Assembly: GCA_025055795.1 (NCBI GenBank)
Contig: JANWVV010000026.1
Location: forward strand, 1-58,206
Reading direction: 5' to 3'
Origin: Gemmataceae bacterium
GTDB taxonomy: Bacteria; Planctomycetota; Planctomycetia; Gemmatales; Gemmataceae
Length of the DNA: 58,206 bases
The translations under genes and the position numbers were made by a program. The notes under the pieces were generated by a model. That model was not told the origin of the DNA. It searched no databases and saw only the letters and a list, made by a program, of their open reading frames with translations. Below, piece by piece: positions 38,206 to 47,618 of the stretch. Each line of letters opens with the position of its first letter. The first letter of the stretch is position 1.

Positions 38206-39522
38206 ATGGTAGTCGTCGCATCGCTGAGCGTCGCAGCCGAACAGCAACGGCGGGGCGAACTGAGCGCCGTCGAGCTGGTGGAGCAATGTCTGCAACGGTG
38301 GCAAGCCGTGGAAGAGAAGCTACAGGCTTGGACGTTTGTGGATGCCGACGGCGCCAGGCTGCAGGCCCAGCTAAGAGCGCAGGAGGGTGAGCGAGGAGAG
38401 TGGCGGGGGCCTTTGCATGGCATTGTGGTCGGGATCAAGGACATCATCGATGTGTTCGATTGGCCCACCGGCTGCGGCTCCGCACGATGGGCTAACAGCT
38501 ACGCCCGCCAGGATGCGCCGATAATCCGGCGACTCCGTCAGGCCGGGGCCGTTTTACTCGGCAAGACCGTCACGACCCCCTATGCCTATCTGGACCCCGC
38601 AGCAACCCGCAATCCCTGGCATCAGGACCGGACACCGGGCGGCAGTTCCAGTGGATCCGCCGTCGCCGTGGCTGCTGGTATGGTCCCTCTGGCACTTGGA
38701 ACACAGACCGGTGGCTCCATCATCCGGCCCGCGGCCTACTGCGGCATTTGCGGCTTTAAACCCACTTACGGCCGACTGCCCAAGGGGGGCATCTTGCCCT
38801 TGGCGCCATCCCTTGACCATGTTGGCCTACTGGCCGCTACAGTGTCCGATCTGCAGACCGCTTTCATCGCCCTACGCCCCCGTCCTGCCTGGTGCCGTAT
38901 CTCTGCTCTCACCGTGCCGGAGCTACGCCTGTTGGCTATTCCAGAGTTTTTGGACGATGCACGTTTCACAGCGGATGTGCACCAGCACTACCACGCCTGG
39001 CGGCAGCGGACATTGGCACTCGGCCGGCAGTGGTCGGAAGTATCCCTGCCCGTGCCGTTATCCGAACTACGACGTTACCATGGAACGATTCTGGCCGTGG
39101 AAGCGGCCGCTTTCCATGGCCCGCGTTGGCAACGTTACCCCGATGACTATCCTCCGCAAATCAGCCGTTTGATCCGCGAGGGATTGCGTATGCCGGCATT
39201 GGAATATCATCAGGCTAAACGTCATCTGCGCTCTGTCCGTCGTTGCATCGACGACTGGTTTGCACGAGCGGGAGGAATTTTAGCCTTGCCAGCTACTTTT
39301 AGTCCACCGCCCCCGCCGGATACCACCGGTGACCCTGCCTGCCAGTCCCCTTGGAGTTACCTTGGCTTGCCGGTTGTCTCATTCCCCATTGCCTGGAATG
39401 CCGACGGCTTGCCCTTAGCCGTCCAACTGGTCGGCCCCCGCAATAGTGACGAGCTCCTACTGACTCTAGCTATCCAATTAACCAAGGCGGTTCCGTGGGA
39501 ACAACGCCCCCTTCCCATCTGA
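38206..39522 (+). CDS. Amidase (amidase-signature family)
   Basis: 438 residues. The Ser-cisSer-Lys triad is visible: Lys in VGIKDIIDV, cis-Ser in TQTGGSIIRPA, and the nucleophile in GGSSSGSAVAVAAG. The GatA-like opening (LVEQCLQRW ... KLQAWTFVDADGA) and GFKPTYGRL are present. Because gatB and gatC are not adjacent, and because the tail (LGLPVVSFPIAWNADGLPLAVQLVG) fits general amidases, it is likely a stand-alone amide hydrolase rather than the tRNA amidotransferase subunit. ATG 38206 is preferred; an in-frame TTG at 38179 is an alternative. Divergent from argC. Confidence 0.88.
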   Translation: MVVVASLSVAAEQQRRGELSAVELVEQCLQRWQAVEEKLQAWTFVDADGARLQAQLRAQEGERGEWRGPLHGIVVGIKDIIDVFDWPTGCGSARWANSYARQDAPIIRRLRQAGAVLLGKTVTTPYAYLDPAATRNPWHQDRTPGGSSSGSAVAVAAGMVPLALGTQTGGSIIRPAAYCGICGFKPTYGRLPKGGILPLAPSLDHVGLLAATVSDLQTAFIALRPRPAWCRISALTVPELRLLAIPEFLDDARFTADVHQHYHAWRQRTLALGRQWSEVSLPVPLSELRRYHGTILAVEAAAFHGPRWQRYPDDYPPQISRLIREGLRMPALEYHQAKRHLRSVRRCIDDWFARAGGILALPATFSPPPPPDTTGDPACQSPWSYLGLPVVSFPIAWNADGLPLAVQLVGPRNSDELLLTLAIQLTKAVPWEQRPLPI

Positions 39523-39692
39523 TACCAACCTTTGCATCGTCTTCCCGCTCAGCCCGAAAGCCGCTGAATGCGTGGAATTATACAGCTCGCGATAGCGGTC
39601 AACGACACGTCACACCGTCGAGAAATGGCGGGGAACAACGCCACAGCTAGCAAGGCCGTCTCATAAAATAAAGGCGTGAGGAAGATGTCACC

Positions 39693-40430
39693 ATGAGCTT
39701 TTCTGAACATCTAGACATTATTTACGAAGACAATCATTGCCTAGGGTTAAACAAACCCGCCGGCTGGCCCACAACACATTTCCAGGGCACAGAGGAAACC
39801 GTTGACCGCTTGGCTAAAAGCTACCTGAAGGAAAAGTACCGCAAAGCGGGTAACGTCTTTCTGGGAGTCGTTCACCGCCTCGACAAACCAGTCAGTGGTG
39901 CCTTACTGTTTGCCCGCACCAGTAAAGCAGCCGCCCGGCTCAGTGAACAGTTTCGCCTAGGGGTAGTCGAGAAGGTTTATTGGGCTGTCGTAGAGGTACC
40001 AAACGGCCAACGCAACGCCGAGGCAATCGCACGGTTATGGCTGCAACAAGACACGGGCGTGCTGGATGATTGGCTGATCAAAGACGACAGCCGGCAATGC
40101 ATAACCGTAGTATCACGCTACACACCGGGCGCTCTGTTGGCCCGTGTTGTTTATCAGGTCAAGGCTCGGCACGGAGGTCTAGTTTGGCTGGAGCTCCGCC
40201 CACACACGGGTCGCAAGCATCAGCTTCGTGTCCAATTGGCCCATCGGGGCTGCCCTGTTTATGGCGACACCAAGTATGGCAGCCTGTATCGTTTCGGCCA
40301 CGCCATTGCTTTGCACGCCCGTAGCCTGACTTTTCTCCATCCTGTCTCCCAAGCGCCGATTACCCTGACTGCTGATTTACCTCGTTACTGGTACGGTCGC
40401 TTTGCCTATTTGCTCAAGGGCCGATTCTGA
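39693..40430 (+). CDS. RluA family pseudouridine synthase
   Basis: 245 residues. The catalytic motif is HRLDKPVSGALLFARTSKAAARLSEQFR with Asp64; the usual HRLDRxTSG has Arg-x-Thr replaced by Lys-Pro-Val, as in several divergent members. LRPHTGRKHQLRVQLAHRGCPVYGDTKYG is the diagnostic C-terminal motif. No N-terminal S4 domain, so it is the short form. It isomerises uridine in rRNA or tRNA; the exact position cannot be told. TGAGGAAG lies about ten bases before the ATG. Confidence 0.93.
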   Translation: MSFSEHLDIIYEDNHCLGLNKPAGWPTTHFQGTEETVDRLAKSYLKEKYRKAGNVFLGVVHRLDKPVSGALLFARTSKAAARLSEQFRLGVVEKVYWAVVEVPNGQRNAEAIARLWLQQDTGVLDDWLIKDDSRQCITVVSRYTPGALLARVVYQVKARHGGLVWLELRPHTGRKHQLRVQLAHRGCPVYGDTKYGSLYRFGHAIALHARSLTFLHPVSQAPITLTADLPRYWYGRFAYLLKGRF

Positions 40431-40758
40431 AAGCAATGTTCGCTCCATCGGACAATTTACCATGCAGCTACGATCCTTTGCGTCGATGCAGCCAGTCGTC
40501 TGGTTGGGTGAGATGTCGACCAGTTGCGTTCCCCTGCTCTACGAGGCCACCTGTCCAAATCGATAAAAACCACCTTTGTGGTCGGTTTGAGTACCACTAC
40601 AGCGACAAACGGATCGTGCTGTCTGTAAAATTCGCGATGATAGCTGCATTTTCAGCACCGTACTTTCTCAGACTACCCTTCAGCTTGGTCTGCCAGATCG
40701 GAGAGGCATACATCCAAGCGAGTGCGGAGTCTGATGGGCTAGTTGGACCCGGTCAATC
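40431..40758. other. 328-base intergenic gap
   Basis: Contains a hairpin ACCAC-CTTT-GTGGT (40569-40582) about 140 bases after the pseudouridine synthase stop. No promoter or small gene stands out. Confidence 0.4.
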
Positions 40759-41706
40759 ATGCACAACAGTAACGTTAACGGATTACTGGCAGCTATACAG
40801 AATCTCGTGCAGGTCGACGTGGGTCAACGTGGTCTGGCCCATCATCCGACGGATAATTTATTTACGGCCACGCAGGGTGATTTTGTTGCCGCCTGCCAGA
40901 GTGTGGCCTGTAACGAGTCTCCCTGCCTGCTGATCGTCACGGGCTTTTTCATTCCGACCGCCACTCCCCCGGCCTGCGAAACCGATGGGCCCCTAGGTAG
41001 TTTATTTTTGGCTCGTGCTTGTCAGGCTCTTGGAATCCCTTGGCACCTTGCTAGTCCCCATTGTGGAATAACTGCCTTGCAAACAGGCCTTCAGCAGGCA
41101 TCACTGCCGCTTCAGCCTCTCCGAACGTTACCTGTCGACAATAATCCTGGTACATATCGGGATTTTTACGCTGCTTTGGTGCCGGCTCCGAGTCATGTAG
41201 TATTCATCGAGTATCCGGGCCCCAATGCCGAAGGACGCTGCCTAACCATGCGTGGCAAGGACATCACCGAGCACACACCGCCGGCCCACCACTTGCTCCC
41301 AATGGCTAAGTCCTTGTCACGTTCCGGTCAACCACCTGCTAGCATTGGTATCGGCGATGGAGGCAACGAAATCGGCATGGGCCGGATTGCCGCTGCGACG
41401 ATCGCCGCCAACATCCCTTTCGGATCACGTATCCACTGCACCGTGATCACCGATCATTTGATCGTAGCGGGTGTAAGTAACTGGGGAGCGTATGCCTTAG
41501 CTGCGGGACTTTTTTTGGTGCAAGGACGGCTCCCCCCAGCCGATTTGTTTGATCCAGTAACTGAACAGCGGCTTTTAACCGCAATGGTGGAAGCTGGTCC
41601 GCTGGTGGACGGAGTTACGGGTCGGCAAAGCGCTACGGTCGACGGCCTGTCGTGGGAACGCTACGTTGAGCCTCTGCAACGGATGCGGGAGATTTGTCGA
41701 TGGTGA
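40759..41706 (+). CDS. DUF4392 / D-glutamate cyclase-type protein
   Basis: 315 residues matching the DUF4392 domain, which forms the C-terminal half of mitochondrial D-glutamate cyclase (DGLUCY): [44 protein letters not shown], and [17 protein letters not shown]-glutamate cyclase forms 5-oxo-D-proline from D-glutamate. The activity of stand-alone bacterial forms is inferred. ATG 40759 has no clear ribosome binding site. It overlaps the next gene, the DUF1445 partner, by a few bases, indicating translational coupling. Confidence 0.85.
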   Translation: MHNSNVNGLLAAIQNLVQVDVGQRGLAHHPTDNLFTATQGDFVAACQSVACNESPCLLIVTGFFIPTATPPACETDGPLGSLFLARACQALGIPWHLASPHCGITALQTGLQQASLPLQPLRTLPVDNNPGTYRDFYAALVPAPSHVVFIEYPGPNAEGRCLTMRGKDITEHTPPAHHLLPMAKSLSRSGQPPASIGIGDGGNEIGMGRIAAATIAANIPFGSRIHCTVITDHLIVAGVSNWGAYALAAGLFLVQGRLPPADLFDPVTEQRLLTAMVEAGPLVDGVTGRQSATVDGLSWERYVEPLQRMREICRW

Positions 41707-42527
41707 CCCCTCACGAGCTACGTCACAGCAGTGCAGCAGCGGTCCGTCAGGCTTGTCGACGCGGTCTTTGGCGGGCACCTACCGCCGGCCTGGCCCTGGG
41801 TTACGTGCAGGCCAATCTGGTTATCGTCCCCGCTGATTGGGCTTTTGAGTTTTTGCTGTTTTGTCAACGCAATCCGCAGGCCTGCCCCTTGCTGGAGGTA
41901 ACCGAACCGGGTCAAACGGAAGCCCGTCTGACCGCCCCAGGTAGCGACCTGCGTACAGACTTGCCGGCCTATCGCCTCTGGCAGCACGGCGAGTGTGTCG
42001 AGGAAGTGACGGATGTCAGCTCTTACTGGCGGGAGGATCTGGTGGCCTTTCTGCTTGGCTGCTCCTTCACCTTTGAAGCAGCCTTACTCCAAGCGGGCCT
42101 GCCCGTCCGTCACCTGGAGCAGGGCCGTAACGTCCCTATGTACCGTACCTGTCTGCAATGTCATGCGGCGGGACGTTTCCATGGGCCAATGGTGGTGTCC
42201 ATGCGCCCTTTCACGCCTGCGCAGGCCATTCGGGCCATCCAGATCACCAGTCGCTACCCGCGTGCCCACGGTGCCCCGGTCCATCTGGGTGACCCGCAGG
42301 CCATCGGCATCGCAGACCTGCAACGCCCGGACTATGGCGAGCCCGTCGACATTCATACCGGCGAGCTACCCGTGTTCTGGGCCTGCGGCGTTACACCTCA
42401 AGCCGTGCTGCTGCAGGCACGACCGCCATTTGCCATCACGCACAAGCCAGGTCACATGTTTCTGACCGATTTGCGTGACTATGACCTGCAGGACTGCTTC
42501 ACCCCTGTCATCGCCAGCTCGGTGTGA
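41700..42527 (+). CDS. DUF1445 (YcsI-type) putative hydro-lyase / glutamate cyclase partner
   Basis: 275 residues from ATG 41700 (a GTG three bases on is an alternative, giving a GTGA overlap with the previous stop). The family pattern is clear: [86 protein letters not shown], and [14 protein letters not shown]. Usually annotated putative hydro-lyase; in animals DUF1445 is the N-terminal part of D-glutamate cyclase. Here it sits immediately after the DUF4392 gene, reversed relative to the fused protein's domain order. Its biochemical role alone is not established. Confidence 0.88.
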   Translation: MVTPHELRHSSAAAVRQACRRGLWRAPTAGLALGYVQANLVIVPADWAFEFLLFCQRNPQACPLLEVTEPGQTEARLTAPGSDLRTDLPAYRLWQHGECVEEVTDVSSYWREDLVAFLLGCSFTFEAALLQAGLPVRHLEQGRNVPMYRTCLQCHAAGRFHGPMVVSMRPFTPAQAIRAIQITSRYPRAHGAPVHLGDPQAIGIADLQRPDYGEPVDIHTGELPVFWACGVTPQAVLLQARPPFAITHKPGHMFLTDLRDYDLQDCFTPVIASSV

Positions 42528-42651
42528 GGGTCGCGATTGGCAAACCGACCCAGGAACCAAACTGCCTCCAGGGCAGGCGTATTGATCCTGCTAGCTGAAA
42601 CTCAGAAAACTCCTAGTTCACGACTTACAACGGGTTGAGGAGATCAAGCAA

Positions 42652-43395
42652 TTGGCCGTACATCATCGCGTTCTGATTTCCTGGAGCAGTGGCAAGGATT
42701 CTGCCTGGCTCCTGCATGTACTGCGCCAGCGAGCCGACGTCGACGTGGTCGGATTGCTTACTACGGTTAACGAAAAGTTCGGTCGGGTGGCCATGCACGG
42801 GGTGCGACGAGAAGTACTTCAGGCGCAAGCCCAGGCAACCGGTCTTCCCCTGTGGGAAATCCCCCTGCCCTGGCCCTGTAGCAATGCCGACTACGAACAA
42901 CGCATGAACCAGTGGCTCACTCGGGCCCAACAGGCCGGTATTACTGCCGTTGCCTTTGGCGATTTGTTTCTGGAAGACGTGCGTGCTTACCGCGAAAAAC
43001 AACTGGCCGCAACCGGCATCATCCCCATGTTTCCCCTGTGGGGAAAAGCAAGCGCCACGGCCCAACTAGCCCATGACATGCTGGCGGCGGGTCTCCAAGC
43101 CGTTGTTGTGTGCGTTGACCCTTCACAACTACAGCCACCGCTCGCCTGGATTGGTCGCCGCTACGACACCGATTTTCTCCGTGAGTTACCCCCACACGTC
43201 GACCCTTGTGGGGAACGAGGTGAGTTCCACACCCTGTGCGTGGCCGGCCCGATGTTCCGCTATCCACTGGACATCACCCTCGGCAGCGTAGTGCAACGTG
43301 ATGGCTTTTACTTTGTCGACGTCCAACTAGCCTCTCCTCTGAACAATCCCGTTTTTGACCGATCCGCTACGGAATGTGATAATTTGACTCGATAA
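42652..43395 (+). CDS. PP-loop ATPase, Dph6-like (diphthine-ammonia ligase family)
   Basis: 247 residues. The PP-loop is SWSSGKDSAWLLHVL, followed by VVGLLTTVNEKFGRVAMHGVRREVLQAQAQATGLPL and FGDLFLEDVRAYREKQL, the signature of the Dph6/MJ0570 amide-forming ATP pyrophosphatase family. Diphthamide is absent from bacteria, so this member must act on something else, probably an ATP-driven amidation. The TTG start at 42652 has GAGGAG about ten bases upstream. It follows the two cyclase-type genes on the same strand after 124 bases, hinting at a shared amino-acid context. Confidence 0.85.
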   Translation: MAVHHRVLISWSSGKDSAWLLHVLRQRADVDVVGLLTTVNEKFGRVAMHGVRREVLQAQAQATGLPLWEIPLPWPCSNADYEQRMNQWLTRAQQAGITAVAFGDLFLEDVRAYREKQLAATGIIPMFPLWGKASATAQLAHDMLAAGLQAVVVCVDPSQLQPPLAWIGRRYDTDFLRELPPHVDPCGERGEFHTLCVAGPMFRYPLDITLGSVVQRDGFYFVDVQLASPLNNPVFDRSATECDNLTR

Positions 43396-43465
43396 TCGGG
43401 GGTAAGAGTTTTTTGCTGCCAGAAAGTATGTGCGAGTGTCAGGTGATAGCGTGGGCCCCTGGCGA

Positions 43466-46400
43466 TCACTCGGAGTTGGTTCGGGAAGGATGTCGGCGAC
43501 GTTCTCGCCAGAGGAGGTTATTGAAGCATCGGCGGATGGCCGTGGTATGGCGGCGCCAGTCGTCCCAGAAAGGCTCAGGACGTGGGTAGCCCAGGCGGCG
43601 AGCCAGGTGTGCCACGTCAGGAGGAGCCGTGGGTAGTTCCGTCAGGGGTCGGTCGGTGACGATACGCAGGCGAGCCTCCACTAGCCGCAAAAACGAATAG
43701 CCGGCACGCAAAATGGCTACTTCTGCCGGGTCGAGTAATCGAAGGGCCTCGATGGCCTCCAGGGCATCCCAGAGGTTCGGTTGGAGTAACGACGGATATT
43801 GCTCTCCATGTTTCAGTTGCAACAGTTGGACCAGGAACTCCACGTCGGCCAGGCCACCCGGAGCCCGTTTCAGGCAGCCGGAGGCGGCCTTGGCTTCCTG
43901 TTTGCGACGCATGGCTTCCCACGCATCAAGGCTATCCGGTGTCCAGGGACGAGCGAACATAGCCTGACGCAGAGCGGCTTCGACAGCCGGCCGGAATTCA
44001 TTCGTTGTACGCACAATACGCGCACGCGTCAGGCTTTGTCGTTCCCACCATTGGCAATCAGGTTGGGTAAAATAGCGACGGAACTCCTGGAGCGGCAGCA
44101 CCAAGGAGCCCGACTTGCCCGTCGGCCGCAACCGCATGTCCACGGCGTACAGGCGCCCCAATGGTCCCATGTGACTTGCCTTGCGGATAATCGCTCGTGC
44201 CAACTCCGTAAAATAAACGGCGTTGGCGTACCCCATGCTGGTCTGGCCGTCCGACTCGTACAGCAGCAGTAAATCCAGATCACTGTGGTAGCTGATTTCC
44301 CGTCCGCCAAGCTTGCCCAGACCAAGCAGAACATAGGCACACGGTGCATCCGCCGTACGCTCCGGATGTAAGGGGACACCCCATCGCTGCTGCACCTGTG
44401 GCTCTACCAGATCGACAATCTGCAATAAGATGGTTTCGGCCAGATCCGAGAGCGCAGCCGTGGTCTGGCGAATTGTCGATTGCCCGAGCAAGTCGCTGAC
44501 GCCGATGCGTAACAATTCCTTGTCTTGAAAGCTATGAAGAATGGGATCGGTATCATCGGCCCCATAACAGAGGGCAGCCAGCTCGCTTCGCAACTCTGCT
44601 GCAGTACGGGGTTGATTCAACACCAGACTGTCTAACAACTCGTCGATCATACCGGGGTTATTGATCAACAGACTGGACAGAAAAGGGCTGCCGGAGCACA
44701 GTTCGACATACAACTGCAAGCACGGGGGATGCTGGCTGAACAGTTCCCACAAGACGGCCTTGGCCCCTAACGAGGCAGAGACGCGTTCCAACCGGGTCAG
44801 GGCCTCATCGGGATCCGCAGTTTCCGCCACAGCGGCCAGCAGGCGGGGAGCAATACTAGCCAGGAAATGACGGCACCGCCGCGAGGAAAGAAACGGCACC
44901 GATTCCCGCGCCAGTTGACTGAGATTTTGATATGCCCGGGGAATATCGCGGAAGCGATAACGGCTTAGCACCGCCTGGATCGTCGCAGGTTCTGGCTCGG
45001 GATCCAGGATCAGATCGCTTTCCGGCTCGCTTTGGCCGCCCGTGTCGGTAAATGTCTGATGCAACAGGTGATTAAGTATGGTACGGGTCAGGGCCGTTTT
45101 ATCTTGCAGGTCCTTCAAGAAGCGATCGAGCGGATCAACGAGAAGGACGGTGGCGTCCAAGCGGGAAGCCGTGGGTTCCTCATCGATGGGCGATCGCCGT
45201 TGCGGAGCTGCGGGAACGTCCGGAGGGAGACTCGTTTTACCGATGGCAGGAACTTCGGGACGGTGCCGCCCAGCACCACTGGAGTAACCCAAGCGCTGGG
45301 CCAATAACCGGAGCCGTTCCGGATCGGCCGGTAAACTGTGGGTTTGCAGATCACACAGGAGCTGGAGACGATGTTCAACGGTACGCAAAAACCGGTAGGC
45401 GTCAGCTAGAAGCCATGTCTCCTGTGGGGTCAGGCAGCCGGCAATCTCCAAGGCCTCCAGGGCGAGCAAGGTGTTACGCTGTCGGACTGCCGGCAGGTCC
45501 CCTCCGTTTAGTAGTTGCAGAAACTGGACCGTGTACTCGATGTCACGGATACCGCCCGGCCCGTGTTTGAGGTCCTGGGGAAAGTCGGCTTCCCCTCGGC
45601 GGCGGGCCCGTTGCTCCATGCGACGCTTCAACGCTTTCAACTCATTGATCTCCGCGAAACTGAGATATTGCCGGTATACGAATGGCTCCAGCGCGGCCTG
45701 GACCTCTTTGCCTAGGGTCATATCCCCTGCAATAGGGCGCATTTTGATCAACGCTTGACGTTCCCAAGTGCGGCCCATCGTGTCGTAGTAATGCAAGGTG
45801 CTCCGCAGACTGCGGGCTAGCGGTCCGCGCTGCCCTTCCGGGCGTAACCGCAGATCCACCCGATAGGCAATCCCCTGCTCCGTGTGACTGGACAACAAGC
45901 GCACCACCTCCGTCACGATGCGGGCAAAACATTCCCCATTGGTAACAGGTAGGCGACGCCCTGCTGTCTCTCCTTCATGGTCGTAAAGGAACAGCAAATC
46001 GATGTCACTCGAGTAATTCAGTTCCTCGCCGCCCAGTTTACCCAAAGCCAGCACCGCCAGCCGTGCTGGTCGACCATCAGGTCCTTGCGGGACACCAAAC
46101 CGATGGGTCACACTACGATAGGCCTGTTGCAAGGCCGCTTCCACCACGGCGTCCGCCAGGCGGGATAGCTCCCGCGTTACTTCCTCCAGCGACCGTTGAC
46201 GGATGATATCGTTGATGCCAATGCGCAACAGATGGCGAAAGCGAAAACGGCGGATGCATTGCACCACAGCGGCATCCGTCGTCTGGCTGCTCAACTCCCG
46301 CCGCAATTCCTCGACCAACTCAGCGACCGACGGAGAAACCCGCGGGGTTTGCCGTATTACCTCGAGCAACTCGGGATACTGCACCAGCACGTCCGCAAAA

Positions 46401-46684
46401 AACTGGGAGACGCTCAGGAGCTGGAGCAGCACTTCCAAGCCCCGTCCCCGTCCCTCCAAGAGCGGTTCCCAGTAGGAACGCCCGTGGGGACGGCTCAATA
46501 TTCGCTCCAGTTGGTTCAAAGCCAGATCAGCATCGGGAGTCCGGGGTAACAACCGTTGCAATAACGATAGAAGCGTCGGCCACAGATCAGAGCCAGCGTG
46601 CCGAGCCAGAGCTGTCAGATTACGTTGTCCTGCCGGCGGATCGCGTAAACCGGCAAGAATGGCCGCTTCTGCGCTCTCTCGCAT
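43466..46684 (-). CDS. glnE: Bifunctional glutamine synthetase adenylyltransferase/deadenylase
   Basis: 1072 residues, somewhat longer than the roughly 950 of enterobacterial GlnE. Two nucleotidyltransferase modules are visible: LGKLGGEELNYSSDIDLLFLYD (about 214-235) and a second with YHSDLDLLLLYESDGQ at about residue 800, each followed by PGGIRDIEY or PGGLADVEF and R-R helical bundles. It adds and removes AMP on glutamine synthetase in response to nitrogen status, normally under PII control. The extra length includes a Pro/Glu-rich stretch (about 470-570) between modules. ATG 46684 has AAGGGGA upstream. No glnA or glnB is in the window. Confidence 0.95.
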   Translation of the reverse strand: MRESAEAAILAGLRDPPAGQRNLTALARHAGSDLWPTLLSLLQRLLPRTPDADLALNQLERILSRPHGRSYWEPLLEGRGRGLEVLLQLLSVSQFFADVLVQYPELLEVIRQTPRVSPSVAELVEELRRELSSQTTDAAVVQCIRRFRFRHLLRIGINDIIRQRSLEEVTRELSRLADAVVEAALQQAYRSVTHRFGVPQGPDGRPARLAVLALGKLGGEELNYSSDIDLLFLYDHEGETAGRRLPVTNGECFARIVTEVVRLLSSHTEQGIAYRVDLRLRPEGQRGPLARSLRSTLHYYDTMGRTWERQALIKMRPIAGDMTLGKEVQAALEPFVYRQYLSFAEINELKALKRRMEQRARRRGEADFPQDLKHGPGGIRDIEYTVQFLQLLNGGDLPAVRQRNTLLALEALEIAGCLTPQETWLLADAYRFLRTVEHRLQLLCDLQTHSLPADPERLRLLAQRLGYSSGAGRHRPEVPAIGKTSLPPDVPAAPQRRSPIDEEPTASRLDATVLLVDPLDRFLKDLQDKTALTRTILNHLLHQTFTDTGGQSEPESDLILDPEPEPATIQAVLSRYRFRDIPRAYQNLSQLARESVPFLSSRRCRHFLASIAPRLLAAVAETADPDEALTRLERVSASLGAKAVLWELFSQHPPCLQLYVELCSGSPFLSSLLINNPGMIDELLDSLVLNQPRTAAELRSELAALCYGADDTDPILHSFQDKELLRIGVSDLLGQSTIRQTTAALSDLAETILLQIVDLVEPQVQQRWGVPLHPERTADAPCAYVLLGLGKLGGREISYHSDLDLLLLYESDGQTSMGYANAVYFTELARAIIRKASHMGPLGRLYAVDMRLRPTGKSGSLVLPLQEFRRYFTQPDCQWWERQSLTRARIVRTTNEFRPAVEAALRQAMFARPWTPDSLDAWEAMRRKQEAKAASGCLKRAPGGLADVEFLVQLLQLKHGEQYPSLLQPNLWDALEAIEALRLLDPAEVAILRAGYSFLRLVEARLRIVTDRPLTELPTAPPDVAHLARRLGYPRPEPFWDDWRRHTTAIRRCFNNLLWRERRRHPSRTNSE

Positions 46685-46790
46685 GCGCGTTTCCCCTTAG
46701 GCGGCGTTAGCATCTCTGCGAACAACCTAGGCGAACATCCCAGAACGATGAGACTGTCTTGCTCCTGCAAACAGTATCACCGTATCTGGA

Positions 46791-47351
46791 TCAGTTCTGG
46801 CGGGTCAATTCCAGGGAATAAAGCTGGTAATCACGCTCACTGAAGGTGCAAAAGATCAGGCGATCGCAGGCGTTGTGAGTTAGCAGTTGTTCCCGGACCG
46901 TTCGAACGGCGATGGGACAGGCTTCCTCCGGAGGATAGCCATAAGCGCCTGTGCTGATACCCGGAAAGGCAATCGAACGCAGCCCCTGTTGACGCAGTAA
47001 TGCCAGACTGTTGCGATAGCAGGCGGCCAGACGTTCGGCTGCCTGCTGAGGTGTCCATTCCCGGTACACGGGTCCCACGGTATGGATGACGTATCGGGCG
47101 GGTAACTGTCCCCCAGTGGTAATGACGGCTTCTCCCGCCTCTAGTGGTTTGTTTCCGCGTTGCCGGATGATCGCCTGGCATTCCTGCAAGATGACAGGTC
47201 CGCCGCGACGATGAATCGCCCCATCAACCCCTCCGCCACCAGCTAGCCAAGGATTGGCGGCATTTACGATGGCGTCTACAGCCAAAGTGGTAATGTCGCC
47301 CTGCCAAACTTCTACCGTGCAATTGTTCCACTGGACTTGCGTGGATGGCAT
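46791..47351 (-). CDS. Macro domain protein (ADP-ribose hydrolase/deacetylase type)
   Basis: 186 residues, a single macro domain of the YmdB/MacroD group: ITTLAVDAIVNAANPWLAGGGGVDGAIHRRGG (the NAAN and GGGGVDGAIH ligand loops), VIHTVGPVY, and IAFPGISTGAYGYP, the phosphate loop. Such proteins bind ADP-ribose and hydrolyse O-acetyl-ADP-ribose or remove ADP-ribose from protein or nucleic acid. The ATG at 47351 has GGGAGG seven bases upstream. Immediately upstream of that is a long leader stem-loop (47365-47438), so translation may be regulated. The DegP-like gene upstream is on the same strand, 267 bases away. Confidence 0.93.
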   Translation of the reverse strand: MPSTQVQWNNCTVEVWQGDITTLAVDAIVNAANPWLAGGGGVDGAIHRRGGPVILQECQAIIRQRGNKPLEAGEAVITTGGQLPARYVIHTVGPVYREWTPQQAAERLAACYRNSLALLRQQGLRSIAFPGISTGAYGYPPEEACPIAVRTVREQLLTHNACDRLIFCTFSERDYQLYSLELTRQN

Positions 47352-47364
47352 CGCTCCGCCTCCC

Positions 47365-47438
47365 AGGTCTTCCTTGCATCCTTAGGGGACACATCCTTAA
47401 AACATCCTATCCCGCCCAGACATCTTGCAGGAAGACCT
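47365..47438 (-). promoter_or_regulatory. Leader stem-loop with repeated GGATG motifs, abutting the RBS
   Basis: On the leftward strand, AGGTCTTCCT pairs with AGGAAGACCT (47429-47438 with 47365-47374 on the plus strand), extended by GCA/TGC past a one-base bulge to 13 bp. The 47-base loop holds most of three near repeats, TAAGGATG twice (plus-strand 47392-47399 and 47377-47384, the latter reaching into the stem) and ATAGGATG (47403-47410). The 3' arm ends right next to GGGAGG, seven bases before the macro-domain ATG. Confidence 0.5.
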
Positions 47439-47618
47439 TAAAGATGAGGAGCTGCCTGCCGGCACATGTCCCACCACTTTAGTACACACGTTATGCAAAG
47501 TTCATCTTACCGTGGAAATGCTTTTCTGCAGGGACAGTTGAGGCGATAAACTGGCCACCGCAGAGAAGAAGGGGAAGCCAGTCTGTAGGCATCATGAGAG
47601 CAGCCAAACGTATATTCA

